Below, one piece after another: positions 52,501 to 60,431 of a stretch of DNA of 64,000 nucleotides. The translations under genes were made by a program, and so were the position numbers. The notes beneath the pieces were generated by a model. That model saw only the letters and a list, made by a program, of their open reading frames with translations. It ran no database searches and was not told the DNA's origin. The stretch is from Thalassovita sp. (GTDB lineage: Bacteria; Pseudomonadota; Alphaproteobacteria; Rhodobacterales; Rhodobacteraceae), in contig JARGPB010000006.1 in the NCBI GenBank assembly GCA_029212905.1, positions 150,324 through 214,323 on the forward strand. Direction: 5' to 3'. How positions within the stretch are numbered: the stretch's first letter is position 1; every line of letters begins with the position of its first letter.

Positions 52501-53193
52501 ATGGGGCATCATATTCTGCCCGGCAACCCCCCTATTCCGGTTTACCTGCGTCGATCCGCGCGGGCGCGCAGGATATCGCTGAGGGTGTCAGGACTGGATG
52601 GGCGCGTCGTCCTGACCTTGCCAAAAGGCGTGCGCGATGCCGAGGCGCTGGATTTCGCGCAGGAAAAAGCTGACTGGATTCGCCGTCATCTTGCTCGGCA
52701 ACCCGAACAGGTTTTGGTCGCCCCCGGTCTAAATCTGCCCGTAGAAGGGCAGGCCCGTCGGATCGAGATAGGGCCGGGGCGGCGGGTCGTGTTGTCGGCT
52801 GATCGGATGGATGTTCCCGGTGCGCCCGAACGCGTGCCAGCCCGTTTGACCGGGTTTTTGAGGGAACTGGCCCGAGAGCGCCTGATCGCGGCCTCGGACT
52901 ACTATGCTGAGCGGTTGGGACGCAGCTATCGTGGGATAACTCTGCGGGATACGCGCTCGCGGTGGGGGTCGTGTTCTTCGTCTGGTGGGTTGATGTATTC
53001 GTGGCGGCTGATCATGGCTCCGCCCGAGGTACTGTCCTATGTCGCTGCGCATGAGGTGGCGCATCTGGAGCAAATGAATCATTCTGCGGCGTTCTGGGAT
53101 GTGGTGACGCAGATCCACGGGCCCTATGATACGCCGCGCAAATGGCTGCGGACGCATGGGAATCAGCTTCACCGATATCGGTTTGGTGATTGA
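52501..53193 (+). CDS. YgjP-like M48-type metal-dependent hydrolase (DUF45)
   Basis: The 230-residue protein has the zinc motif AAHEVAHLEQMNHSAAFW (HEVAH with a distal His), preceded by the family segment RSRWGSCSSSGGLMYSWRL. E. coli YgjP hydrolyses UTP; the present substrate is not established. The next gene, a GntR regulator, begins 30 bases after the stop. Confidence 0.88.
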   Translation: MGHHILPGNPPIPVYLRRSARARRISLRVSGLDGRVVLTLPKGVRDAEALDFAQEKADWIRRHLARQPEQVLVAPGLNLPVEGQARRIEIGPGRRVVLSADRMDVPGAPERVPARLTGFLRELARERLIAASDYYAERLGRSYRGITLRDTRSRWGSCSSSGGLMYSWRLIMAPPEVLSYVAAHEVAHLEQMNHSAAFWDVVTQIHGPYDTPRKWLRTHGNQLHRYRFGD

Positions 53194-53203
53194 CGTTTGT
53201 TCA

Positions 53204-53219
53204 TTTTGTGATCACAAAA
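53204..53219. promoter_or_regulatory. Perfect 16-base palindrome before the GntR gene
   Basis: TTTTGTGATCACAAAA lies four bases before the GntR start. It has the TTGT-N4-ACAA form used by FCD-type GntR regulators and would cover the ribosome-binding region, so autoregulation is likely. Confidence 0.7.
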
Positions 53220-53223
53220 AGTA

Positions 53224-53871
53224 ATGCTGATTACGCCTCGCCAAGATCCCGTGACATCCGCGCATGACCGCGTGTACCGCAAATTACGCAGCCGCATCCT
53301 GCACGGAGAGATCGCGCCGGGCCAGTCCCTGACCCTGCGTGGTGTCGGGCGCGAGTTCGAAGTGTCGATGACCCCGGCGCGTGAAGCGGTGAATAGGCTG
53401 GTCGCCGAGGGGGCCTTGCAGATGTCGTCGTCCGGCCGGGTGTCTACCCCCGAGCTCAGCAATGAGCGGATCGAAGAGCTGGCGGTGCTGCGCGCTTTGT
53501 TAGAGGTCGAGCTGTCCAGCCGCGCGCTGCCCCGTGCACATATGGCGCTGATCGACCGTTTGCAGACCATCAACAATACCGTTTCCGATATGGTCGCTCA
53601 GCAGGATGCCGTCGGATATATCCGCACGAATCTGGAATTTCACCGTACCCTGTATTTGCGCGCGCAGGCGCCGGCGATGCTGGCAATGGCGGAAACCGTC
53701 TGGCTACAGCTGGGGCCGACCATGCGGGCGCTGTATGGCCGTCTGCGCCGCAAAGAGCCGCCGCAGTATCATCGCCTTATCATTGCCGCGCTCAAGGCCG
53801 GGGACGAACCTGGGTTGCGCTTGGCGGTGCGCTCGGACGTGACGCAGGGTCTGAAAATGCTGGCCAGCTAA
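53224..53871 (+). CDS. GntR-family (FCD) transcriptional regulator
   Basis: The 215-residue protein has the winged HTH (about 12-72; SAHDRVYRKLRSRILHG, then LTLRGVGREFEVSMTPAREAVNRLVAEGAL) and an FCD ligand domain (about 85-205; ELAVLRALLEVELSSRAL, EFHRTLYLRAQAPAML). No ribosome site is visible; the start is overlapped by the 16-base palindrome upstream. Target genes are unknown; it is co-oriented with ygjP and a membrane protein. Confidence 0.9.
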   Translation: MLITPRQDPVTSAHDRVYRKLRSRILHGEIAPGQSLTLRGVGREFEVSMTPAREAVNRLVAEGALQMSSSGRVSTPELSNERIEELAVLRALLEVELSSRALPRAHMALIDRLQTINNTVSDMVAQQDAVGYIRTNLEFHRTLYLRAQAPAMLAMAETVWLQLGPTMRALYGRLRRKEPPQYHRLIIAALKAGDEPGLRLAVRSDVTQGLKMLAS

Positions 53872-53911
53872 TCCGGTTGCGTGGGGGCGGAAATCCTGCA
53901 AAATCTGCGAT

Positions 53912-54484
53912 ATGACCGATGCCGCCACTCCTCCGAAGATTCAGGTTATTATCAAGTTCCTGCTGCTGTGCGCCTTGCTGGCCGGGTATTTCCTGTATCT
54001 GGGTCTGAAGTATGATTTCACCACCGGCGGGGTGGCAGCAGGTCTGACCTGGAGCTTCTTTGTCCTGTGTACTCCGATTGCCGATGCGGGGTTTTTGTTG
54101 GATTTCCCCATGCGGTTGCTGTTCGGAATTCGCATGGTCCTGTCCGAGGTTGCGGTCTGGGCGATTGCCATCGGGTTGAACGTTGCGGTTCTGGCCTTTG
54201 CTCCGCATTTTTATGACACCACAGTATTGACGCACCTACTGCATCAAATCATCGTAACGCCTTGGCCTTATTGGGGTATTGTGGTGCTTTCGGGCGTAGG
54301 GACATTCCTGTCCATCAGGTTCGGAGACGAGCTGATGGATGTTCTGCACCACCGCGACCGCGCGTTTTTTCACGCGCATCACTTCAAATACGAGCTGGTT
54401 CTGATCGTGTTTTTTGTCGCCGTCCTGGTGGGCTACTATCAGTTGATCGCGTCTTTGGGTTTGGAAACTGTTATTCAGGGCTAG
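53912..54484 (+). CDS. Conserved membrane protein of unknown function
   Basis: The 190-residue product has about five hydrophobic helices (about 10-28, 36-55, 68-90, 115-138, 160-182) and conserved-looking His/Glu residues (HHRDRAFFHAHHFKYE). I do not recognise a family. It starts 40 bases after the GntR stop and ends next to accA (opposite strand). Confidence 0.7.
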   Translation: MTDAATPPKIQVIIKFLLLCALLAGYFLYLGLKYDFTTGGVAAGLTWSFFVLCTPIADAGFLLDFPMRLLFGIRMVLSEVAVWAIAIGLNVAVLAFAPHFYDTTVLTHLLHQIIVTPWPYWGIVVLSGVGTFLSIRFGDELMDVLHHRDRAFFHAHHFKYELVLIVFFVAVLVGYYQLIASLGLETVIQG

Positions 54485-54490
54485 GGCCGT

Positions 54491-55453
54491 TTAAGCCGCG
54501 AGCCCTTTGCTGCCCATCTCCAGGAATTTCTTGCGGCGATCGGCCACCAGTTTTTTACCGGATTTTCCGTTCAGCTCTGCCAGCATTGTCGCGATATTTT
54601 TGCCCACTTCAGCAATCGCGCCCTGACGGTCCCGATGGGCGCCCCCCATGGGTTCTGGGATGATACGGTCGCAAACGCCCAGGTTTTTCAGGTCTTGGGC
54701 CGTCAGTCGCAGGGCCTCGGCGGCTTCGCGCATTTTTTCGGCGTCACGCCACAAGATCGAGGCGCAGCCTTCGGGCGAGATTACAGAATAGACCGAGTGT
54801 TCCAGCATCGCGACGCGGTTCGCCGTTGCAAAGGCAACTGCCCCACCGGATCCGCCTTCGCCTATCACGACACTGACCAGAGGCACGCCGATTTGCAGAC
54901 ATTTTTCGGTGCAGCGAGCGATTGCTTCGGACTGGCCACGCTCTTCTGCGCCTTTGCCGGGATAGGCGCCTTGCGTGTCCACCAAGGATACCACCGGCAG
55001 GCCAAATTTGTCGGCCATTTCCATCAGTCGGATCGCCTTGCGGTAGCCTTCGGGGCGGGCCATGCCAAAATTACGTTCAATGCGTGATTTGGTGTCGTTG
55101 CCTTTTTCGTGGCCGATCACCATTACGGGCTGATCGTTGAACCGGGCCAGCCCCCCCATGACCGCGTGGTCATCGGCAAAGTTCCGGTCCCCGGCCAGCG
55201 GCGTGTATTCGGTGAACAGCGATTCGATATAATCCTGACAATGCGGGCGGTCAGGGTGACGCGCGACCTGGCATTTCCGCCATGGAGTCAGGCTTTTGTA
55301 CAGATCCTTGAGCAGATCGCCTGCTTTCTTGTCCAAAGCAGCGGCTTCGGCTTCGATGTCCATCTCTTCGTTCTGACGGGCCATGGCCCGCAGTTCTTCG
55401 GCCTTGCCTTCGATTTCAGCCAGCGGGCGTTCAAAGTCGAGATAGTTGGTCAT
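54491..55453 (-). CDS. accA: Acetyl-CoA carboxylase carboxyltransferase subunit alpha AccA
   Basis: AccA with AccD transfers carboxyl from biotin to acetyl-CoA in fatty acid synthesis. The start MTNYLDFERPLAEIEGK, with TGGAGAACG upstream, is the family N-terminus. The 320-residue protein shows RHPDRPHCQDYIESLF, DDHAVMGGLARFN, VSLVDTQGAYPGKGAEERGQSEAI and GEGGSGGAVAFATANR, which hold the acyl-CoA site. accD is not in the window. Confidence 0.97.
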   Translation of the reverse strand: MTNYLDFERPLAEIEGKAEELRAMARQNEEMDIEAEAAALDKKAGDLLKDLYKSLTPWRKCQVARHPDRPHCQDYIESLFTEYTPLAGDRNFADDHAVMGGLARFNDQPVMVIGHEKGNDTKSRIERNFGMARPEGYRKAIRLMEMADKFGLPVVSLVDTQGAYPGKGAEERGQSEAIARCTEKCLQIGVPLVSVVIGEGGSGGAVAFATANRVAMLEHSVYSVISPEGCASILWRDAEKMREAAEALRLTAQDLKNLGVCDRIIPEPMGGAHRDRQGAIAEVGKNIATMLAELNGKSGKKLVADRRKKFLEMGSKGLAA

Positions 55454-55553
55454 GCATCGTTCTCCACCATGGTTGGCAGGATATATGGCTTCCCCCGCGT
55501 CCAGATGCAACATGGCAAGATTCGCGACCTCGCAATTCGCTAGGTTGGTTCAT

Positions 55554-55640
55554 GTGATCACCAAAGGGACCCGTGTGAGAACCCGTTACTACGAAGACCG
55601 CATTCAGCGCGTGCTTGGCCATATCCTTGATCATCCTGAA
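55554..55640 (+). pseudogene. Truncated AraC-type regulator N-terminus
   Basis: A GTG at 55554 begins VITKGTRVRTRYYEDRIQRV followed by LGHILDHPEG, which resembles the N-terminus of AraC/GyrI-type regulators (RTRYHEDRI-x3-L-x-HI-x-NP). The expected DLSLDDLA core does not follow: the frame runs into GGGRSGQSQV. An alternative frame from about 55630 reads KEVADLAKAKFAAQFGMSQS before a stop. It looks like a gene lost by deletion. Confidence 0.4.
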
Positions 55641-55689
55641 GGAGGTGGCCGATCTGGCCAAAGCCAAGTTTGCAGCGCAATTCGGCATG

Positions 55690-56307
55690 TCACAGTCGTG
55701 ACAGTCCTTCCTTCAGGGCTAATACGGGAGAGGCCAGTACCGGCACGGGCAGATCAGATAACAGCATCGCTGCCCCTGCCATCGAGGCTTGGGCCAACAC
55801 CACCGCCCGGATGCCTGCACGCTGCGTTAAGGCGGCGCGGATATCTGTGGCGACGCTCCGGGCAAAGGCATGTGGGCGACCTGCTTCAAACAGTGGCCAA
55901 TGACGTTCCAGCAGCAATGGAGCGATTTGATAGGGGTTGTCTGCTGCCTCCATCTCTTGCTCTAACAATGCCCGGCTGGGGCCTTCGGTGGATTTCAACG
56001 TATAGACCAGCAGGATGTCGCCCCAGGTCTCGGCTGCGCGCCGCATCATTGGGCGGTCTATGCGAATGGCACCGGCTTCTTCGGCGATTTCACCCAGCGT
56101 GGTGCATGTGCAGATAACTGGCGTCTTGGAGGTTCGAATAGTCTGTTGGATTTCGGATCTCAGGGCGGCGTCTATACCGTTTTGCGCGCGTGCCAGCCAA
56201 TCACTGCGGACAATATGATCAATCTGTGCATCCGGCGAAATCCGATCCCGCAGGCCATCAAAGGTGGCGCAGTGAACATGCGCCGTATGCAAACAAGTAA
56301 GGTACAT
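55690..56307 (-). CDS. Asp/Glu/hydantoin racemase-like protein
   Basis: The 205-residue product has the fold's N-terminal LHTAHVHCATFDGL, a Cys-containing block TPVICTCTTLGEIAEEAG (about 82-99), and a late AVVLAQASMAGAAML with no second catalytic Cys. Family members interconvert amino acid enantiomers with two Cys residues; here the second looks substituted, so catalysis is uncertain. It lies 3.5 kb from the D-glutamate cluster. Confidence 0.65.
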   Translation of the reverse strand: MYLTCLHTAHVHCATFDGLRDRISPDAQIDHIVRSDWLARAQNGIDAALRSEIQQTIRTSKTPVICTCTTLGEIAEEAGAIRIDRPMMRRAAETWGDILLVYTLKSTEGPSRALLEQEMEAADNPYQIAPLLLERHWPLFEAGRPHAFARSVATDIRAALTQRAGIRAVVLAQASMAGAAMLLSDLPVPVLASPVLALKEGLSRL

Positions 56308-56316
56308 TCCCCCACG

Positions 56317-56904
56317 TTACATGACTGGTAATAGAGTCGCCACCAGAAGTAGTGCCATGGTCCAGTTGAAGATGATCAAGCGTTTCCGGTTGGACAGGAT
56401 TCTTTGCATCTGTTGCCCCAATACCGTCCAGAGGCTGACACTGGGCAGGTTGATCATCCCGAAAAGGACGGCCACGATCAGGATCGCTGTGAAGCTGCGG
56501 TTCGGGGCATAGAGAGTGATCGCCGTCAGTGCCATTTGCCAGGCTTTAGGGTTCACCCATTGAAACAATGCAGCCTGCACAAAGCTCATCGGTGTGCCCG
56601 AGGTTTGCGAGGTATCTGGCATTTCCGCTCTGGCAATTTTCCACGCAAGCCATAGCAGATAGGTGATGCCCGCGTATTTCAGGATGGTGTGCATGACTGG
56701 GAACGCGTCAAACACCTGCATGAGCCCCAGTCCAACCACGACGACCATAACCGTGAAGCCGATCCCGATCCCCAGCATATGCGGAATTGTCCTTCGAAAT
56801 CCGTAATTGGCTCCGGATGCCATCAGCATCAGGTTGTTAGGCCCCGGCGTAACCGAGGTGACAAAGGCGAATGCCGCTAGGGCTGACAGAAGTTCATAGC
56901 TCAT
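56317..56904 (-). CDS. LysE-family amino acid exporter
   Basis: The start MSYELLSALAAFAFVTSVTPGPNN is typical of LysE/RhtB proteins; an upstream in-frame start to 57003 overlaps the Lrp gene and is rejected. The 195-residue protein has six hydrophobic helices, the TPGPNNLMLMASG motif (about 19-31), and NPKAWQMALTAITLY. It probably exports an amino acid; the divergent Lrp regulator is the likely controller. Confidence 0.9.
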   Translation of the reverse strand: MSYELLSALAAFAFVTSVTPGPNNLMLMASGANYGFRRTIPHMLGIGIGFTVMVVVVGLGLMQVFDAFPVMHTILKYAGITYLLWLAWKIARAEMPDTSQTSGTPMSFVQAALFQWVNPKAWQMALTAITLYAPNRSFTAILIVAVLFGMINLPSVSLWTVLGQQMQRILSNRKRLIIFNWTMALLLVATLLPVM

Positions 56905-56976
56905 GATGGGAAAATATTGTGAATTTGGCGCATTGAAATTGAAAGTTGCAGCGAAAATCGTATAATTGCGCAATAT

Positions 56977-57429
56977 ATGGCTAAGATAGATCAGATAAAC
57001 CAAAAGATATTGCAGGAATTATCGCGCGATGGGCGGATCAGTAACCTTGATCTGGCCGATCGAGTGGGTTTGTCGCCTTCGGCCTGTCTGCGCCGCGTAC
57101 AAGAGCTGGAGCGAACAGGCGTAATTGCAGGGTATCGCGCGGTACTGAACCCTCAGGCGATGGGGGTGGGGTTCGTCGCTTATGTTACCGTGGGCCTGAG
57201 CCTGCACACCAAGATCGCACAGGAATCCTTTGAGCGTTCCATCGCCCTGGCGCCCGAGGTGCGCGAGTGCCACAACATCACCGGAAGCGTGGAGTACCTG
57301 CTGCGCGTCGAGGCCGCAGATCTTGCATCATATAAGCGGTTTCATACGGACGTGTTGGGTACGCTGCCGCAGGTGGCCGCGATCACCTCGTTCGTGGTGA
57401 TGGGGTCGCCCAAGGACGACCGGGCCTAA
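56977..57429 (+). CDS. Lrp/AsnC-family transcriptional regulator
   Basis: The 150-residue protein starts MAKIDQINQKILQELSRDG and RISNLDLADRVGLSPSACLRRV, a clear Lrp HTH (residues 4-50), then the RAM domain (about 65-145; VTGS-like NITGSVEYLLRVEAADLASY). It is divergent from the LysE gene across 72 AT-rich bases that contain ATATTG/CAATAT arms, an arrangement typical of amino-acid-sensing export control. Confidence 0.93.
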   Translation: MAKIDQINQKILQELSRDGRISNLDLADRVGLSPSACLRRVQELERTGVIAGYRAVLNPQAMGVGFVAYVTVGLSLHTKIAQESFERSIALAPEVRECHNITGSVEYLLRVEAADLASYKRFHTDVLGTLPQVAAITSFVVMGSPKDDRA

Positions 57430-57505
57430 CCCCCTACCAAAGACTTCTCCGCTACAAGGCGAACTCTGTTACGGTTCGTAAGACAGGATAACGGAGGAGT
57501 TACGC

Positions 57506-57814
57506 ATGTCTGTTTCACTACAAGTGCTTTACCCGGTTGGCGATGGGACGAATTTTGACTTGGACTATTACAAGACGACGCACCTGGCGCTGGTGGACGA
57601 ATATATGGGTGCCCAGATCGAACGGGTGCTGGTGACGCATGGCCTGGCCGGAGGCCCGGACACGCCGCCTGGATATCATGCGGTTGCTACGATTGTGTTT
57701 GCCGATCAGGACGCGATGAATGCCGCGCTGGGGGCTTCAAAGCCAGTGCTGGACGACATTCCGAATTTCACCAACGTTGTTCCAGATATGCTGATCGGCG
57801 ACGTGATCGCCTGA
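57506..57814 (+). CDS. EthD-family protein
   Basis: The 102-residue product has the EthD dimeric alpha/beta-barrel pattern: LQVLYPVGDGTNFDLDYYKTTH, then GYHAVATIVFADQDAMNAALG. The first characterised member acts with a P450 in ethyl tert-butyl ether degradation; the general role is unclear. GGAGGAGTTACGC gives a strong ribosome site. Confidence 0.87.
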   Translation: MSVSLQVLYPVGDGTNFDLDYYKTTHLALVDEYMGAQIERVLVTHGLAGGPDTPPGYHAVATIVFADQDAMNAALGASKPVLDDIPNFTNVVPDMLIGDVIA

Positions 57815-58069
57815 CCCTGCACAGGCCCACATTTGATCTGTCCGCCCTCAAGTCGAGCGGCAAAGTCAGGCTGGTGTCGTGGAGCTTCGACCGGCAATGT
57901 GCATTTGACCCAGAGGGCGCAGTCACGAATATTGTGCTGATCGAGGAGCAGCGATTGGTCAAGGAATGGCCAGAGGGGATTTGCCGCATCTCTGGCGTGG
58001 TGACCCGCGTGGCTATTTGCGCTGAAGATGCGCACATGTGCGGTATTCGCCAACGCATCGTGGAAAAAG
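57815..58069. other. Non-coding-looking stretch before the malyl-CoA lyase terminator
   Basis: Frames here overlap in both strands, and the longest (plus strand, GTG at 57874, 77 codons) runs into the terminator hairpin, so it is probably not translated. No motif was recognised. Confidence 0.4.
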
Positions 58070-58094
58070 AAAGGGGAGCCCAAGGCTCCCCTTT
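58065..58094 (-). terminator. Rho-independent terminator of the malyl-CoA lyase gene
   Basis: AAAGGGGAGCC pairs with GGCTCCCCTTT around CAA (58070-58094). On the minus strand CTTTTTCC follows, 21 bases after the gene's stop. Confidence 0.88.
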
Positions 58095-58115
58095 CACACA
58101 CATATAGGTTCAGCT

Positions 58116-59075
58116 TCAGCTGTTCGCGATCAGCTCGGATTGGGCCACGATCACTTCGGCCTGTTTGATCGAGGCGATGTCCACCAGGCGGCCCTTGTAG
58201 ACAGTGGCGCCTTCGCCGTTTGCCTTGGCCTGTTCCATCGCGGCTAGAATCTCGCGGGCTTCGGCGACGTCTTCGTCAGACGGGGTGAAGACCTCGTTTG
58301 CCAGCGCGATTTGCTTGGGGTGAATGGCCCATTTGCCGACCATGCCCAGCGTGGCCGAGCGTTTGGCCTGCGCGATATAGCCTTCGTCATCCGAGAAATC
58401 GCCAAAGGGGCCGTCCACGGGCAGAACGCCATGGGTGCGGCAGGCGGCGACGATGGCGGCCTGCGCCCAGTGCCACGGATCCGACCAGTGTTTCGCACCT
58501 TCGCGGATCATGTAGTAGTTTTCCTGCGTGCCACCGATGCCGGTGGTCTGCATCCCCATCGAGGCAGCGAAATCCGCCGCGCCCAGCGACATGGCCACCA
58601 GACGGGGCGAGGCTGCGGCGATTTCCTCGACATGGGCGATGCCGGCTGCCGACTCGATGATGACCTCGAAGTTGATCTTCTTGGTGCGGCCCTTGGCGGC
58701 TTCGATCGCGGTGACCAGCGCGTCCACGGCATAGATGTCTTCGGCGCAGCCAACCTTGGGGATCATGATCTGGTCCAGACGCTCGCCCGCTTGCTCCAGC
58801 AGGTCCACAACGTCTTTGTACCAATAGGGCGTATCCAGTGAGTTAATGCGCACGGACAGGGTTTTGTTGCCCCAGTCATGTTCGCTGATTGCCTGGATGA
58901 TGTTGGCGCGGGCGATGTCCTTGTCGCTGGGGGCAACTGAATCTTCCAGATCCAGGTTGATCACGTCCGCGGCCGAGGCGGCCATTTTCGCAAACAGTTT
59001 GGTGTTCGAACCCGGGCCAAACAGCTGGCAGCGGTTCGGGCGGGCAATCGGCGTGGGCTGAAGGCGGAAGCTCAT
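58116..59075 (-). CDS. mclA: L-malyl-CoA / beta-methylmalyl-CoA lyase (MclA type)
   Basis: The 319-residue protein begins MSFRLQPTPIARPNRCQLFGPGS, as in the Rhodobacter sphaeroides enzyme from memory. HpcH/CitE-like motifs are NLDLEDSVAPSDK (metal-binding Glu/Asp, about 41-53), FEVIIESAAGIAHVEEIA, LGAADFAASMGM and KWAIHPKQIALANEVF. It cleaves malyl-CoA to acetyl-CoA plus glyoxylate and methylmalyl-CoA to propionyl-CoA plus glyoxylate in the ethylmalonyl-CoA route. The gene stands alone between EthD and the D-glutamate cluster. Confidence 0.92.
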   Translation of the reverse strand: MSFRLQPTPIARPNRCQLFGPGSNTKLFAKMAASAADVINLDLEDSVAPSDKDIARANIIQAISEHDWGNKTLSVRINSLDTPYWYKDVVDLLEQAGERLDQIMIPKVGCAEDIYAVDALVTAIEAAKGRTKKINFEVIIESAAGIAHVEEIAAASPRLVAMSLGAADFAASMGMQTTGIGGTQENYYMIREGAKHWSDPWHWAQAAIVAACRTHGVLPVDGPFGDFSDDEGYIAQAKRSATLGMVGKWAIHPKQIALANEVFTPSDEDVAEAREILAAMEQAKANGEGATVYKGRLVDIASIKQAEVIVAQSELIANS

Positions 59076-59352
59076 GTGCAGACCTCATGGGTAAGGAAAT
59101 TACGAAATTATGGTGATGAGAGTTATTAAATTGCGCCTCTGTTCGCAAGTGTATTTTGCAAGTGCGGCAGAGGATGCCGCGTTGCGGCGGACTTTGTGAC
59201 AGAGAGGCTGACCCAAATCGAAGATGCTGCGAAAATTAGGCGCATATATCGAAGAATCTCCTACCGGGGCGCGGCAATACGCTGCTTTTGCAAAATGTTG
59301 CGGGTGGGAATCCGAAAAACTCGGGCTAACGCAAATCCAAGAGGGCCACGCA

Positions 59353-60354
59353 ATGATCGAGACACCGTATCTTCTGTTTTTGGGCGACGCGCCCGACCAA
59401 CTGGCCGCAAAGGTCGCACAGGGCATCAAGGACTGGCGTCCGGAATTCGCCGTGGGCCAATTCCGCATGGAAGGCTGCCAGGCCGATATGGGCCTGGTTG
59501 ACATGACCTTGGAAGAGGCCAAAGCCGCAGGTGCGAAAACGTTGGTGATTGGTGTTGCAAACCGTGGTGGCATCATCAGCCCCGCGTGGAAAAAGGTATT
59601 GGTGGCTGCGCTGGAAGAAGGGTTCGATCTGGCCAGCGGTCTACATAACCTGCTGAAAGACGAAGCCGACCTAGTCGCTGTCGCCGAAGCCTGCGGTCGT
59701 GAATTGCACGACGTCCGCGTCCCTGAAGTCGAGTATCCCATTGCGAACGGTATCAAACGCACGGGCAAACGGGTGCTGGCGGTGGGGACCGATTGCTCGG
59801 TCGGAAAAATGTACACTGCGCTGTGCCTGGAAAAGGAAATGCGCGCCCGCGGGATGAACGCTGATTTCCGTGCTACGGGTCAGACCGGTATACTGATCAC
59901 CGGAGATGGCGTGCCTTTGGATGCGGTCGTGGCTGACTTTATGGCCGGTTCCGTCGAGTATATCTCGCCCGATAACGACGCGGACCACTGGGATGTGATC
60001 GAGGGGCAAGGAAGCCTGTTCCACGTGTCCTATTCTGGTGTAACTATGGCGCTGATCCATGGTGGCCAGCCGGACGCGTTGATCGTTTGCCACGAACCTA
60101 CCCGCGCGCATATGCGTGGCCTCCCTGGGTACAGCCTGCCCAGTATGCAGCAAGTGCGAGATATGGCTTTGAGCCTGGCTTTGGTGGCGAACCCGGCGTG
60201 TCAGGTTGTGGGATATGCGATCAACACCCAGCATATGGTCGAAGAAGACGCGCTCGCGTACATTAACAAGGTCGAAACGGATTTAGGTTTGCCCGCAACG
60301 GATCCGTTCCGTTTTGGTGCGGGTAAACTGGTGGATGCGCTGGCAGGGATCTGA
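59353..60354 (+). CDS. dgcN: N-acetyltransferase DgcN (DUF1611), D-glutamate catabolism
   Basis: The start MIETPYLLFLGDAPDQLA is preferred; an upstream in-frame start at 59224 adds 43 non-family residues. The 333-residue protein has DUF1611 features: a Rossmann-like first half (TLVIGVANRGGI), and a C-terminal P-loop-like AVGTDCSVGKMYTALCLEKEM (about 141-161). DgcN acetylates D-glutamate before DgcA racemises it. The DUF1611 protein is followed by a racemase of the expected type, which is the main support. Confidence 0.75.
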   Translation: MIETPYLLFLGDAPDQLAAKVAQGIKDWRPEFAVGQFRMEGCQADMGLVDMTLEEAKAAGAKTLVIGVANRGGIISPAWKKVLVAALEEGFDLASGLHNLLKDEADLVAVAEACGRELHDVRVPEVEYPIANGIKRTGKRVLAVGTDCSVGKMYTALCLEKEMRARGMNADFRATGQTGILITGDGVPLDAVVADFMAGSVEYISPDNDADHWDVIEGQGSLFHVSYSGVTMALIHGGQPDALIVCHEPTRAHMRGLPGYSLPSMQQVRDMALSLALVANPACQVVGYAINTQHMVEEDALAYINKVETDLGLPATDPFRFGAGKLVDALAGI

Positions 60355-60358
60355 ACAA

Positions 60359-60396
60359 CAATTGGCCGTGCGCTGTCGGAACGGTTCGGCCAATTG
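60359..60396. promoter_or_regulatory. Perfect ten-base inverted repeat between dgcN and dgcA
   Basis: CAATTGGCCG (60359-60368) and CGGCCAATTG (60387-60396) with an 18-base loop start four bases after the dgcN stop. No T tract follows, so an operator or attenuator is as likely as a terminator. Confidence 0.55.
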
Positions 60397-60417
60397 AGTA
60401 TTTGAAGCAAGATGAAA
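60395..60417. repeat. Copy of the Roseobacter-type intergenic repeat
   Basis: On the minus strand TTTCATCTTGC, variable TTC, AAATACTCA. It overlaps the right arm of the dgcN-dgcA inverted repeat by two bases. Confidence 0.65.
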
Positions 60418-60431
60418 CGGGGGCGGTTTTC

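Noticed and set aside
57874..58107. 77-codon plus-strand frame after EthD
   Set aside because: It runs into the terminator hairpin of the malyl-CoA lyase gene and shows no motif.
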